From Acidobacteria bacterium AH-259-L09 (GTDB lineage: Bacteria > Acidobacteriota > UBA6911 > RPQK01), in contig JALLOL010000174.1 in NCBI GenBank assembly GCA_027717875.1, forward strand, positions 1 through 5,459: 5,459 nt of DNA, given 5' to 3'. This document shows, in pieces, positions 4,901 through 5,459 of this stretch. Position numbers and translations under genes: made by a program. Numbering within the stretch: the first letter of the stretch is position 1; each line of letters begins with the position of its first letter. The notes beneath the pieces were generated by a model. The model worked only from the letters and a program-made list of their open reading frames with translations. It was not told the DNA's origin and did no database searches.

Positions 4901-5459
4901 CTAACGGACCTCCAAAAAATTATTAAGCACTCTGAGACCAATCTCCCCTGATCTTTCCGGATGAAACTGCACTCCCCAAAAGTTTTCTTTGGTTACAACC
5001 GAGGCAAAACAGTCTCCGTACTGGGTCACGGCCGCGGTGACTTCATTCGCAGCGGGAGCAAAATAACTGTGTATAAAGTAAAAGAAACTCTGGCCGGGAA
5101 TATCCTTGAACAAAATGGAGGCGGACTGGCAGGACTCACCTAATTGTCTGACCTGATTCCAACCAATGTGAGGTACTTTGACCTGAGAGGTGTCAAACTT
5201 GTGAACCGTTCCCGGGAGAAGTCCCAGACACGGAGTGTTGTCCTCCTCGGAAACTTCGAACAGGAGTTGCAGTCCCAAACAAATTCCCAAGAAAGGGACT
5301 TGAAGGCGCTGCAGTACTTCGACCAATCCCTGCTCGGCTAAGGACTCCATTGCTGCTCCGGCCGATCCCACTCCGGGTAGTATCACTTTGTTAGCCTGGC
5401 TTACAACGGCTGGATCGCCCGAGAAGATAAAATCCGCCTGGAGGTATTTTAGGGCATTT
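4901..5459 (-). CDS. hisH: Imidazole glycerol phosphate synthase, glutaminase subunit (5'-truncated by window)
   Basis: A class I glutamine amidotransferase that hydrolyses glutamine and channels ammonia to HisF. The frame stays open to the right edge: the visible part is about 185 residues, beginning NALKYLQADFIFSGDPAVV and reading into KVILPGVG. About 14 N-terminal residues of the usual 200 lie outside the window. The codon at 5384-5386 is an internal GTG (Val of VILPGVG), not the real start. The catalytic triad is complete: nucleophile C60 of the visible part in LGICLGLQLLF, then H166 and E168 in GVQFHPERSG. The oxyanion-strand motif PGVGSAG and the family sequences PHIGWNQV and FYFIHSYFA are present. 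It is the most upstream gene seen here, with hisA two bases downstream. The promoter and any leader must lie beyond the window. Confidence 0.97.
   Translation of the reverse strand, partial: NALKYLQADFIFSGDPAVVSQANKVILPGVGSAGAAMESLAEQGLVEVLQRLQVPFLGICLGLQLLFEVSEEDNTPCLGLLPGTVHKFDTSQVKVPHIGWNQVRQLGESCQSASILFKDIPGQSFFYFIHSYFAPAANEVTAAVTQYGDCFASVVTKENFWGVQFHPERSGEIGLRVLNNFLEVR

Overview
The window looks like chromosomal DNA from a free-living Gram-negative-type bacterium of roughly 50% G+C. Support for this is an MlaF-type lipid-transport ATPase, an atypical 2-Cys thiol peroxidase, and histidine genes in the compact order hisH-hisA-hisF-hisIE with hisI and hisE fused. I cannot fix the phylum from the sequence. 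The gene content and the heavily repeated spacers would fit groups such as Acidobacteriota, Desulfobacterota or NC10-like bacteria, but that is an impression only.

Layout. Positions 12-539 (minus strand) encode thiol peroxidase Tpx. A 334-base gap (540-873) holds a degenerate heptamer array and three 11-bp direct repeats. At 874-1335 (plus) is a small unrecognised basic protein with a tryptophan-rich C-terminal domain, probably starting at TTG. At 1474-2373 (plus) is an MlaF/Ttg2A-like ABC ATPase, unusual for an N-terminal membrane helix and an altered signature motif. It converges on the his genes. These read leftwards from the right edge: hisH (cut by the window end), hisA, hisF, then a 179-base repeat-filled spacer, then hisIE.

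How the genes work together. HisH and HisF form imidazole-glycerol-phosphate synthase. HisE, HisI, HisA and HisF/HisH catalyse steps 2 to 5 of histidine synthesis. hisH/hisA are 2 bases apart and hisA/hisF overlap by 11 bases, which indicates translational coupling. hisIE is separated from them by repeats and has no clear ribosome binding site of its own.

The most notable non-coding feature is a family of degenerate tandem repeats, all with a 7-base period but with several unit sequences (CAGAATY, CTGRAAC, GTCAGYT, and a short CGGTCGS block). They occupy about 8% of the window, sit almost only between genes, and begin within 0-5 bases of three stop codons. They also form two large inverted pairs, one between the convergent genes and one inside the his operon. 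They resemble in concept the heptameric STRR repeats of cyanobacteria and the 3'-end placement of REP/BIME elements, but the unit sequences differ from those I know. No mobile element, CRISPR array, tRNA or rRNA was seen.
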